Source: Robiginitomaculum sp.
Lineage (GTDB): Bacteria > Pseudomonadota > Alphaproteobacteria > Caulobacterales > Maricaulaceae
Reading direction: 5' to 3'
Assembly (NCBI GenBank): GCA_002733385.1
Contig: NVVO01000005.1
Coordinates: 85,241-91,401, forward strand
Length of the DNA stretch: 6,161 nucleotides
How positions within the stretch are numbered: the first letter of the stretch is position 1; every line of letters begins with the position of its first letter. Below the pieces are notes generated by a model. That model saw nothing but the letters and a program-made list of their open reading frames with translations, had not been told where the DNA came from and made no database searches. Both the position numbers and the translations under genes were made by a program. Of this stretch, positions 1 through 5,727 are shown piece after piece.

Positions 1-858
1 GATATGCTGGAATTGGCGCGTAGCAATGCGCCGATTATCGCGCAGCGGGTCGGGTATAGTAATGTGGAATTTAAGCGCGGGCATATTGAAGATCTCAAAA
101 CCGATTTGGATTTGCTCAACACATGGTTAGCCAAAAACCCGGTTAAGGATGCCGGCGGCATGGAGGTTATGGAGGCCGAAATTTTGCGCTTACAAACCGA
201 ACTGCCGATGATCGCGGACAACAGCATTGATGTGATTGTTTCTAATTGCGTTCTGAATTTGGTGTCGGACAGCAAGAAAAAACAACTATTCGCGGAAATG
301 TTCCGGGTGCTTAAAGTCGGCGGACGAGTGGCCGTGTCCGATATTATATCTGATGAAGATAGCCCCGAAAGCCTCAAGCAAGACGCACGTTTGTGGTCTG
401 GCTGTATCTCTGGCGCATTGACCGAAGAGGGTTTCGGCGAAGCCTTGGAGCAGGCCGGGTTCCACGGTATCACCATTGACAAATTTGAAATGCAGCCGTG
501 GCAAATCGTGCAGGGCATTGAATACCGCTCCGCCACTTATCTAGCCTATAAGGGCAAACAGGGCGAAAGTTTAGAGAAAAATCAGGCGGTGATTTATTTG
601 GGGCCGTGGCGTCATATTAAAGACGATGATGGTCATGTGTTTCGGCGCGGGGTACGTTCTGCTGTGTCCGCCAAGACGTTCAAATTGTTGCAACAAGAAC
701 CTTATGTTGGCAGTTTTGCATATATTGAACCGGCCATCGAGGTGAAGGATGATATTCATTTCCCAGATGTAGCCGTGCGTCGCCGCGATCCAAGTGAGAC
801 AAAAAAAGGCGCAGCCAAATTGACGACCAACCCCAATCAAGCCAGCTCTTGTTGTTAG
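1..858 (+). CDS. arsM: Arsenite S-adenosylmethyltransferase, arsenosugar-type ArsM (5' end missing)
   Basis: The frame is open from the first base, so the N-terminus, including the SAM-binding glycine loop, lies outside the window. The fragment begins just after that loop (D-M-L-E-L-A-R-S-N-A). Numbering from the ATG at 4, it has SNCVLNLV at 80-87, the typical post-motif stretch with GGRVAVSDI at 106-114, and SGCISGAL at 132-139. Cys82 and Cys134 sit where ArsM enzymes carry conserved As(III)-binding cysteines. The segment at about 31-70 and the C-terminal part (RGPW-like YLGPWRHIKDDDGHVF, 198-213) match the ArsM form associated with arsenosugar biosynthesis, as I remember that family. The protein ends in SSCC, a cysteine tail common in arsenic-handling proteins. 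Known role of the family: SAM-dependent methylation of As(III) in the cytosol. The family call is firm; the arsenosugar subtype is inferred, since an ArsS radical-SAM partner would lie outside. Confidence 0.88.
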   Translation, partial: DMLELARSNAPIIAQRVGYSNVEFKRGHIEDLKTDLDLLNTWLAKNPVKDAGGMEVMEAEILRLQTELPMIADNSIDVIVSNCVLNLVSDSKKKQLFAEMFRVLKVGGRVAVSDIISDEDSPESLKQDARLWSGCISGALTEEGFGEALEQAGFHGITIDKFEMQPWQIVQGIEYRSATYLAYKGKQGESLEKNQAVIYLGPWRHIKDDDGHVFRRGVRSAVSAKTFKLLQQEPYVGSFAYIEPAIEVKDDIHFPDVAVRRRDPSETKKGAAKLTTNPNQASSCC

Positions 859-867
859 GATAAAACC

Positions 868-1737
868 ATGAAACTTCGTATATTTATATTTATCGCCTCG
901 CTCATCATTGCATTGTTTTTATTTGCGGCCTGTTCACCGGTAAGGTTTCTCAACACCATCACCCCGTCGGGTAGTTATAAGCTGGCGAAAGATATTGCTT
1001 ACGGTGACGGCGAGCGGCAAAAACTGGATATTTATCAGTCCAGTAAGCCCAAGCCGGGAGCGCCGATTGTCATGTTTATTCACGGTGGCTCATGGGATAC
1101 GGGCAGCAAAAACATTTATAAATTTGTCGGCGAAGCCTTTGCCTCCCAAGGTTATACCACGGTCATTCCCAATTACCGTCTGTATCCGGATGTGGTTTAT
1201 CCAAAGTTTATCAACGATACTGCCGCCGCCATTGCCTACACGGCCAAGCGTTACCCTGAGCAAGGACTGATCGTTATTGGCCATTCGGCTGGAGCCTATA
1301 ACGCCATGATGGCCACGGTTGAACCTAAATATTTACAAGCCCAAGGGGTGGAGGTGTGCCGGGCCATTGCGGGTATGGTCGGTCTGGCCGGGCCTTACGG
1401 AGCCTTTCCGCTCAAGGCAGAACGTTTGCTGATTATCTTCCCGGATCGCCACACTGCCGACGATGCACCGGTTAATTTGATCAAAGGTCCGACCCCGCCG
1501 ATCTTTATGGCCATTGGTGACAAAGACACAACGGTGAGCGAATTGCACAGCACCGCGCTGCAAAAATTAATCCGCGCACGCGGCGGCAAGGCCGATTATA
1601 AAATGTATCCCGGCCTCAACCATACAGATGTGGTCAAAGTTCTGTCACGGTATTTCGATGGTGATTCGGAACTGAAAGGTGATATTTTACGGTTCATTGA
1701 GGCCAATAGCCAAAAGCGGCCGAATTATTGCCATTAA
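868..1737 (+). CDS. Alpha/beta hydrolase lipoprotein (carboxylesterase-like)
   Basis: A 289-residue serine hydrolase of the alpha/beta fold, BD-FAE/esterase-lipase group. Residues 1-21 form a lipoprotein-type signal peptide (KLR then a hydrophobic run) ending in FAA|C, with Cys22 as the likely lipidated residue. Phe at -3 is a slightly unusual lipobox. Ser at +2 predicts outer-membrane sorting, so the enzyme would act in the periplasm. The oxyanion-hole motif HGGSW is at 72-76 and the nucleophile elbow GHSAG at 138-142 (Ser140). The likely acid is Asp220 in GDKDTTV and the base is His252 in GLNHTD, so the triad is complete and ordered as expected. The start is supported by AGGA (857-860), which overlaps the arsM stop codon, seven bases before the ATG. 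The nine-base gap to arsM implies one transcript. The substrate is unknown; it could be an ordinary carboxylesterase unrelated to arsenic. Confidence 0.9.
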   Translation: MKLRIFIFIASLIIALFLFAACSPVRFLNTITPSGSYKLAKDIAYGDGERQKLDIYQSSKPKPGAPIVMFIHGGSWDTGSKNIYKFVGEAFASQGYTTVIPNYRLYPDVVYPKFINDTAAAIAYTAKRYPEQGLIVIGHSAGAYNAMMATVEPKYLQAQGVEVCRAIAGMVGLAGPYGAFPLKAERLLIIFPDRHTADDAPVNLIKGPTPPIFMAIGDKDTTVSELHSTALQKLIRARGGKADYKMYPGLNHTDVVKVLSRYFDGDSELKGDILRFIEANSQKRPNYCH

Positions 1738-1758
1738 ACGCACCCATTAAACGCACCC
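1731..1758 (+). repeat. 13-bp tandem duplication over the hydrolase stop codon
   Basis: The unit ccattaaacgcac occurs twice head to tail (1731-1743 and 1744-1756), followed by a further cc. The first copy contains the TAA stop of the hydrolase gene (1735-1737). The second copy lies wholly downstream, so the protein end is unaffected. It is probably a small replication-slippage duplication with no evident function. Confidence 0.8.
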
Positions 1759-1769
1759 AGTAAATCCAG

Positions 1770-1788
1770 ATCGAGCCTATTGGTCGAT
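1770..1788. terminator. Weak hairpin between convergent genes
   Basis: The arms atcga (1770-1774) and tcgat (1784-1788) can pair around a 9-base loop in the 54-base gap between two convergent genes, where a bidirectional terminator is expected. The stem has only five pairs, and only the short AT-rich run after it resembles a terminator tail. Termination here is a guess from position. Confidence 0.2.
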
Positions 1789-1791
1789 ATA

Positions 1792-2451
1792 TTACTTGGT
1801 ATAGTTTGTCAGGGTATCGGGGATGATTTTGTAGGAATAATTCATGTAAAAAGCGAGATTGAGATCACCTGAGTGCATCCATTTAATGGGGCCGTCGAGC
1901 CCGGTTACGATAACCCGGTAACCGCCATTTAAAGCATTTGTCGTCGCGTTAATTTCAGCAATTATTTCGTCGCGAACTTCGTTTCTATATTGGTAGGGAT
2001 TAACAATGCTAACCGAAACCTCGTCATAATTGATAACTTTGGTTCTGCCAACCTCATCAATATTATCCACAAATTCTGCCAGTTTTACGGACAACTTGAA
2101 AGCATCATTGATTTTTTTAGGGATATTGGTTTTAACTTTCAATGTTGCGACGGATGTGTCTGGGCGAGACCCTGTGCGAATACCTGCATAAAATGTATCC
2201 TTGCTAAGAGGTCTGACAAAATCATTGTCATCAATCAGGCTGAGAATAATATCTGGATGCTTTTTGGCGGCGGCAATCATATTGTCAATTGTTGCGTTCA
2301 TCTCCTTGAGCCGAACAGATAGTTCCCGGCTGTCGTTTTCAACATTGACTTCCAGCAAGAGAAAATCACCTTTCTTTTCGAGGGTGATGCCGGGAGAATT
2401 GCGAATGCGTGTTCCCGTTACGATAACTTCGTCCACTTGAGCATGGGCCAC
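1792..2451 (-). CDS. Uncharacterised exported protein, mature domain (leader out of frame)
   Basis: The open frame gives 219 residues from a GTG at 2451, but this start has no Shine-Dalgarno. The frame begins V-A-H-A-Q-V-D-E, which reads like the end of a signal peptide (AHA|Q cleavage) rather than a natural N-terminus. The real start is probably the ATG at 2498, in another frame (see the leader entry). The mature N-terminus VDEVIVTGTRI (6-16) resembles the first residues of TonB-dependent receptor plugs, but there is no barrel. The rest is about 200 residues of mixed alpha/beta, with a helix around 45-64 (RLKEMNATIDNMIAAAKK), a conserved-looking SIVNPYQYR at 148-156, and a C-terminal beta stretch LNLAFYMNYSYKI at 198-210. 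I recall similar Proteobacterial proteins of unknown function. A distant SIMPL (DUF541)-like fold is possible. By eye the gene is AT-richer than its neighbours. Confidence 0.72.
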   Translation of the reverse strand: MAHAQVDEVIVTGTRIRNSPGITLEKKGDFLLLEVNVENDSRELSVRLKEMNATIDNMIAAAKKHPDIILSLIDDNDFVRPLSKDTFYAGIRTGSRPDTSVATLKVKTNIPKKINDAFKLSVKLAEFVDNIDEVGRTKVINYDEVSVSIVNPYQYRNEVRDEIIAEINATTNALNGGYRVIVTGLDGPIKWMHSGDLNLAFYMNYSYKIIPDTLTNYTK

Positions 2452-2498
2452 TTGGCTAGAACATATACCACCAAAATTGATAAAATAAATGCACGCAT
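2418..2498 (-). pseudogene. Frameshifted start and signal peptide of the exported protein
   Basis: The ATG at 2498 is preceded by GGAGG (cctcc at 2504-2508 on the + strand) with five-base spacing, the best ribosome binding site in the area. It encodes MRAFILSILVVYVLA, a classic signal-peptide n- and h-region. The frame then changes to KWPMLKWTKLS and stops at 2418-2420. One extra base between the GCC codon and AAGTGG, for example a third C, would give ...VLA-QVAHAQ-VDEVIVTG, a complete signal peptide with an AHA cleavage site. The sequence as given would therefore make only a 26-residue peptide. A real single-base deletion and a sequencing or assembly error are equally possible. No slippery heptamer is present to suggest programmed frameshifting. 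Confidence 0.7.
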
Positions 2499-2503
2499 AA
2501 AGA

Positions 2504-2508
2504 CCTCC
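2504..2508 (-). promoter_or_regulatory. Strong Shine-Dalgarno that sets the exported-protein start
   Basis: GGAGG on the - strand, five bases before the ATG at 2498. No comparable site precedes the GTG at 2451, so this site argues that translation starts at 2498. Confidence 0.75.
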
Positions 2509-2519
2509 ATGTTTACATG
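2508..2519 (-). promoter_or_regulatory. Possible second ArsR-type operator half-site
   Basis: The 12-mer catgtttacatg is an inverted repeat of catgt around TT. Read on the other strand, its 11 bases atgtaaacatg are identical to 4012-4022, which run into the left arm of the large operator at the repressor gene. It lies immediately downstream of the predicted -10 and just upstream of the ribosome binding site, a place where a bound repressor would block transcription. The match is exact but short, so the role is inferred. Confidence 0.35.
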
Positions 2520-2548
2520 ATTGTGCCGTAGGGGAGAATTGTAATCAA
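2520..2548 (-). promoter_or_regulatory. Predicted sigma70-type promoter of the exported-protein gene
   Basis: On the - strand there is TTGATT (2543-2548) as -35 and CACAAT (2520-2525) as -10, 17 bases apart, each matching 4 of 6 consensus bases. Transcription would begin within the following catgtaaacatg motif, giving a leader of roughly 15-20 bases that holds GGAGG. Position and spacing are good; the hexamers are only moderate. Confidence 0.4.
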
Positions 2549-2578
2549 GGGCATTGCTTGGGCGAAACGAAAAGTGTT

Positions 2579-3121
2579 TTAACCAGCCCGCCCGTACGCA
2601 AGTTTCATCCAGGCTTGCACTTCATCATCAAAATCCGCATCACTTTCCAGCCTGACTTTATGGCTGCACATGGCGTTTCCGGTCAGAAGCCGTTCGGTTG
2701 CGGGCTGGCCTTTAAGGGCCAAACCCAAATCAATACGGGTTTTGGTGGTGGGGGTGATGAGGGCAAATTGTTTTTTGCGGCGCAAAGACACACTGGTTTT
2801 CTTGGGCGCGATTTCCACGTCTGCACCTAATGATTTTGCATAGGCCACAAGCGCATCATGCAAAGAGCGTAATCCGGTTTTGGGGCCAGTATATTGCGCA
2901 TCTGTCAAATCGATTTCCGCGCCTGTTTCCAATGTTTTGGCCGCGATTAAATTGGCAAACCCGTGGGTAACGCCGTGCTCGGATTTCAACATGCCCACGA
3001 TCTGGCCATGTTTTTTCAAGCCGCAAATTTTGGTGATTTTAAGCCAGTCCGGCAAAGATTTCCCTGTTTTTGACCATAGGTTATCAATCATGGTTTGCAC
3101 CATTTCTTCAGGTGTTGCCAT
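2579..3121 (-). CDS. DUF4287 and DUF5655 domain-containing protein
   Basis: A 180-residue cytosolic protein with two small domains of unknown function. DUF4287 covers roughly residues 1-60 and shows the motif KHGQIVGMLKSEHGVTHG (37-54) after TGKSLPDWL (19-27). DUF5655 covers roughly 75-178, with YTGPKTGLRSLHDALV (77-92) and the basic KKTSVSLRRKKQFALI (107-122). This two-domain order is a recurring architecture in Proteobacteria and Actinobacteria, with no established biochemical role that I know of. I chose the ATG at 3121 because GAGGAG (3130-3135) lies eight bases upstream and MATPEEMVQTMI is the usual family start. The longer frame from 3175 would overlap the upstream gene and lacks such a site. 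It is the third gene of the arsR operon, 14 bases after the SRPBCC stop. Confidence 0.88.
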   Translation of the reverse strand: MATPEEMVQTMIDNLWSKTGKSLPDWLKITKICGLKKHGQIVGMLKSEHGVTHGFANLIAAKTLETGAEIDLTDAQYTGPKTGLRSLHDALVAYAKSLGADVEIAPKKTSVSLRRKKQFALITPTTKTRIDLGLALKGQPATERLLTGNAMCSHKVRLESDADFDDEVQAWMKLAYGRAG

Positions 3122-3135
3122 TATCTCTACTCCTC

Positions 3136-3672
3136 TTAGATTTCTCGTTCCATAGGCCAGTTTGCACTTCGGCAAACTTTTGGGCTGAACGGCCCCATGA
3201 GCTTGATCATCAACAAGATCATGCGGCCTTTGCCCGTGACTTTACCCGTTTCCACGAGGGATTTCAAGTTTTCGACAATAAACGGCGCACCTTGTGACAT
3301 GGATTTTTCTGTCTTCGAGCCGGGTATTGCACCTTCCTGGATTAATGAAAACTCTGTGCCGTCTACCGTTTCCTTGAGCTCATAGGTGACATGGCAGGGC
3401 GGGTCGTCAAGATTGGTAAATTGAAAACTATGACCGTAACGATAGGGTGGCTCGAATATGGTAATTGTACCCGCCACAGCAGTGTTTTTACCGTTCGGGG
3501 ATTGCATGCGAATGGGTGCGCCTGCTTTTAGGCCCGTGGTTTTGCAGACACTGCCAAAGAAAAACGGTAATGGCGCGTTGGTTTTTATCAGCTCCGCCCA
3601 CACGGTTTCTATGGGCGCCTTGATCAGTATTTTCGTGATGTTTTTGTCAGTTGTGGATTTGTTGTCATTCAT
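3136..3672 (-). CDS. SRPBCC (AHSA1-like) ligand-binding protein
   Basis: A 178-residue START/Bet v1-like protein of the SRPBCC superfamily, AHSA1 group. The family fold is a helix-grip with a hydrophobic pocket. The N-terminal strand and helix are ITKILIKAPIETVWAELI (12-29), followed by the beta meander with GTITIFEPPYRYGHSF (68-83) and HVTYELKETVDGTEFSLIQEG (94-114). The long C-terminal helix is around 126-143 (SQGAPFIVENLKSLVETGK). A tail of about 30 residues rich in Met and Leu (RMILLMIKLMGPFSPK, 150-165) ends in NWPM. The start ATG overlaps the end of the arsR frame by 8 nt (ATGAATGA), and a purine-rich AGGGGG (centred at 3680-3685) is seven bases upstream, so translation is probably coupled. 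SRPBCC genes paired with ArsR regulators are common in bacteria; the ligand is unknown. Confidence 0.88.
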   Translation of the reverse strand: MNDNKSTTDKNITKILIKAPIETVWAELIKTNAPLPFFFGSVCKTTGLKAGAPIRMQSPNGKNTAVAGTITIFEPPYRYGHSFQFTNLDDPPCHVTYELKETVDGTEFSLIQEGAIPGSKTEKSMSQGAPFIVENLKSLVETGKVTGKGRMILLMIKLMGPFSPKVCRSANWPMEREI

Positions 3673-4021
3673 TTTTATTCCCCCTACTTGCTATATGCGC
3701 CTGTTCAGATGCGGTTTTAATATCGACCATTTGCTCGGCCCAATAGGCGGAGTATTCGTCCGTCCAGCGCTCATAAATCATCTGGATGGGGGCCGCATTG
3801 AGATAGAGAAGCCGCGAGCGCCCACGCTTTTCGCTAATGACCAACCCGGCTTTATCCAGCACCGCCAAATGGTTCATGATTGCGATGCGCGAAACATCGA
3901 AATGTCCAGCCAACACACCGACACTGCACCCAGGACTAGACTTGACTATATCCAGTATCCGCCGCCTTGTCTCGTGGGCCATAGCCTGAAAGACCGCGTC
4001 CATGTTATCAAATGTAAACAT
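3665..4021 (-). CDS. ArsR-family winged-helix repressor
   Basis: An ArsR/SmtB-type regulator of 118 residues from the ATG at 4021. The family start-helix is MDAVFQAMAHETRRRILDIV (7-26). The helix-turn-helix is VGVLAGHFDVSRIAIMNHLAVLDKAGLV (34-61), and the wing SEKRGRSRLLYLNA (63-76) contains the usual basic tip. The As(III)-sensing CxC signature of metal ArsR proteins is absent (only Cys32 is present), so this is likely the non-metal subclass that travels with SRPBCC genes. The start is ambiguous. The ATG at 4021 lies within the operator and would need a leaderless message; the ATG at 4003 (Met7) fits typical family N-termini better. Neither has a Shine-Dalgarno. It heads a three-gene operon and is divergent from the FAD oxidoreductase. 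Autorepression through the adjacent palindrome is the likely control. Confidence 0.9.
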   Translation of the reverse strand: MFTFDNMDAVFQAMAHETRRRILDIVKSSPGCSVGVLAGHFDVSRIAIMNHLAVLDKAGLVISEKRGRSRLLYLNAAPIQMIYERWTDEYSAYWAEQMVDIKTASEQAHIASRGNKNE

Positions 4022-4043
4022 GTAATTACATAATTACATGTTT
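4016..4043. promoter_or_regulatory. Perfect palindromic operator, probably for the ArsR repressor
   Basis: The arm aaacatgtaatta (4016-4028) and the arm taattacatgttt (4031-4043) are exact reverse complements separated by the two bases ca. The site covers the arsR start codon (4019-4021) and the predicted -10 on the - strand. ArsR dimers bind imperfect AT-rich 12-2-12-type palindromes at their own promoters, and this has just that form. It also lies about 60-85 bases upstream of the divergent oxidoreductase start, so binding could influence that gene. Confidence 0.82.
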
Positions 4044-4056
4044 GGGTAAAAGTCAA
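4030..4056 (-). promoter_or_regulatory. Predicted promoter of the arsR operon
   Basis: On the - strand TTGACT (4051-4056) matches the -35 consensus at 5 of 6 bases. AATTAT (4030-4035) matches the -10 at 4 of 6, with a rather short 15-base spacer. The start site would fall about eight bases on, at or next to the ATG at 4021, giving a leaderless message. The -10 lies inside the palindrome, as expected for a steric repressor. Confidence 0.45.
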
Positions 4057-4066
4057 GAGAAATTTA

Positions 4067-4099
4067 TTGTGGGAAAATTAAATACGGCTACACTATAGT
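4067..4099 (+). promoter_or_regulatory. Predicted promoter of the FAD oxidoreductase gene, leaderless arrangement
   Basis: No Shine-Dalgarno precedes the ATG at 4101. TACACT (4089-4094) could be a -10 that places the transcript start at the ATG itself. TATAGT (4094-4099) is a closer match to consensus, but would start transcription inside the gene. The upstream TTGTGG (4067-4072), 16 bases before TACACT, is a weak -35. A leaderless message is therefore the simplest reading. Confidence 0.35.
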
Positions 4100-4100
4100 C

Positions 4101-5714
4101 ATGACCACAAAACAATATGACGCCATCATCATCGGAGCAGGGCATAATGGCTTGGTGTGTGCGTTTTATCTGGCGCGAAAGGGCTTGTCGGTTTGTATTT
4201 TGGAACGTGCCAGTGTTGTCGGCGGGGCAGCGATTACCGAGGAATTCCATCGGGATATGTCCGGGGGATTTAGGAATTCAGTGGCGTCTTATACTGTGTC
4301 GCTATTACAGCCCAAAATCATTAAGGATATGCAGCTTGAACAGCACGGGCTTAAAGTTGTGTTGCGCAAGATTGATAATTATTTGCCGCTAGATGGTGAT
4401 TATTTATTAGCAGGTAGGGGCGGCTTGACCCTGCGCGAAATTGCCCGCCATAGCGAAAAGGATGCACTGGCCTATCCTCGATATATGGCAGCATTGAACG
4501 GTGTTGTTGCTTTGCTCAAACAGTTCTTGTTAGTTACCCCGCCCAATGCGGGCGGCGGGTTGGCGGATGTTTTGGCGCTACTCAAGGCCGGAAATACAAT
4601 GCGAAAACTCTCACTGGAGACCCAACGCGATCTTTTGGATTTTTTCACCAAATCGGCCAGTGAAATCCTGGGCCAATATTTTGAAAACGATGCGGTGAAA
4701 GCCCTGTTTGGGTTTGATGCAATCGTCGGCCATTTCGCCAGCCCCCATGAGCCAGGCTCGGCCTATGTGCTCTTGCATCATGTGTTCGGCGAAGCGGCAG
4801 GCGTGCCCGGGGCCTGGGGGCATGCAATCGGCGGTATGGGGGCGATTACCGGAGCTATGCAAAAGGCTTGTGAAGCTGAAGGTGTGAAGATTTTTACCGA
4901 CTGCCCGGTTGAAGAAATCTTGTGTGCCAAAGGAAAAATTAGGGAGGTGCGCACCAACCAACTCCGTTACAAAACTAATTTAGCCATTTCGTCCGTACAT
5001 CCAAAACTTTTGTTTGAAAACTTGATCGGCCCGGACGACCTTCCCAAAGATTTCCGCACCCGAATTAAAAACTATAAATCCCATTCCGGTACATTTCGGA
5101 TGAATGTAGCCCTAGACAAACTACCCAAATTTATCAATGCACCCGCCAAGGGTACAAAACATGGCCAGGACTATCTCACCTCCGGCATTATCATCGCGCC
5201 GAGCCTCGCCTATATGGACGAGGCGTGGCTCACCGCCAAAGCAAATGGCTGGTCGGACAAACCCATAATCGAGATGTTAATCCCCTCCACACTGGACGAC
5301 ACACTTGCCCCCAAAGGCAAGCACGTAGCCAGCCTGTTTTGCCAGCAATTTGCATTTAATCTTCCAGATGGTCAAAATTGGGATAACTGCCGCGAGCAAG
5401 CCGCCGACCATATCATCGACACGGTAGACGCCTACGCTCCCGGCTTCGCCCAGTCGGTACTGGGGCGTCAAATCTTGTCACCTCTCGATCTGGAGCGCAA
5501 ATTCGCGCTCATAGGCGGCGATATATTCCACGGTCGCATGAGCCTGGACCAGTTATTTTCCGCAAGACCAGTGCTCGGCCACGGCGCTTATCGTTCACCC
5601 ATAAAAGGCCTCTATATGTGTGGTTCCGGCACCCATCCCGGCGGCGGTGTCACCGGTGCACCGGGGCATAATGCGGCGCAAGTGATTTTGCGTGATAGGC
5701 GGCTCTTATTCTAA
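4101..5714 (+). CDS. FAD-dependent oxidoreductase, PYROXD2/phytoene-desaturase-like
   Basis: A 537-residue flavoprotein of the amine-oxidase/phytoene-desaturase superfamily (COG1233 type), closest in look to PYROXD2-like proteins. The N-terminal Rossmann motif is AIIIGAGHNGLVCAFYLARKG (8-28) with GxGxxG at 12-17, Glu35 at the end of the second strand for the ribose, and VVGGAA at 39-44. A middle region (about 150-320) includes the GAWGHAIGGMGAITGAM segment, with a new strand EGVKIFTDCPVEEIL typical of this family. The C-terminal FAD-contacting motif is GLYMCGSGTHPGGGVTGAPG (503-522), which is diagnostic of the PYROXD2-like branch. It is full length for the family and has no signal peptide. 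Bacterial substrates are not established. No other carotenoid gene is nearby, so a carotenoid role is not supported. It is divergent from arsR across 79 bases. Confidence 0.88.
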   Translation: MTTKQYDAIIIGAGHNGLVCAFYLARKGLSVCILERASVVGGAAITEEFHRDMSGGFRNSVASYTVSLLQPKIIKDMQLEQHGLKVVLRKIDNYLPLDGDYLLAGRGGLTLREIARHSEKDALAYPRYMAALNGVVALLKQFLLVTPPNAGGGLADVLALLKAGNTMRKLSLETQRDLLDFFTKSASEILGQYFENDAVKALFGFDAIVGHFASPHEPGSAYVLLHHVFGEAAGVPGAWGHAIGGMGAITGAMQKACEAEGVKIFTDCPVEEILCAKGKIREVRTNQLRYKTNLAISSVHPKLLFENLIGPDDLPKDFRTRIKNYKSHSGTFRMNVALDKLPKFINAPAKGTKHGQDYLTSGIIIAPSLAYMDEAWLTAKANGWSDKPIIEMLIPSTLDDTLAPKGKHVASLFCQQFAFNLPDGQNWDNCREQAADHIIDTVDAYAPGFAQSVLGRQILSPLDLERKFALIGGDIFHGRMSLDQLFSARPVLGHGAYRSPIKGLYMCGSGTHPGGGVTGAPGHNAAQVILRDRRLLF

Positions 5715-5727
5715 ACACCTAATAATT

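Noticed and set aside
2452..2498. Programmed -1 frameshift joining leader and mature protein
   Set aside because: A -1 slip would restore the protein, but no X-XXY-YYZ slippery heptamer is present at the junction; a one-base deletion or error is simpler.
3122..3175. An 18-residue N-terminal extension of the DUF4287 protein
   Set aside because: It would overlap the SRPBCC coding end, no ribosome binding site supports it, and GAGGAG sits correctly before the ATG at 3121.
3665..4021. Arsenic-sensing ArsR controlling the nearby arsM
   Set aside because: The CxC metal-binding signature is missing, the gene is on the other strand more than 2 kb from arsM, and its operon contains no arsenic gene.
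3458..4033. A 191-codon + strand frame opposite arsR and the SRPBCC gene
   Set aside because: It lies antisense over two well-supported genes, has no recognisable domain or ribosome binding site, and its composition is what a complement of coding DNA gives.
4611..4961. A 116-codon - strand frame within the FAD oxidoreductase
   Set aside because: It is antisense to a strongly conserved gene, with no family similarity; a shadow frame.
4101..5714. Carotenoid phytoene desaturase (crtI) as the name for the oxidoreductase
   Set aside because: The C-terminal GSGTHPGGGVTGAPG motif and length fit the PYROXD2-like branch, and no crtB, crtY or other carotenoid gene is nearby.
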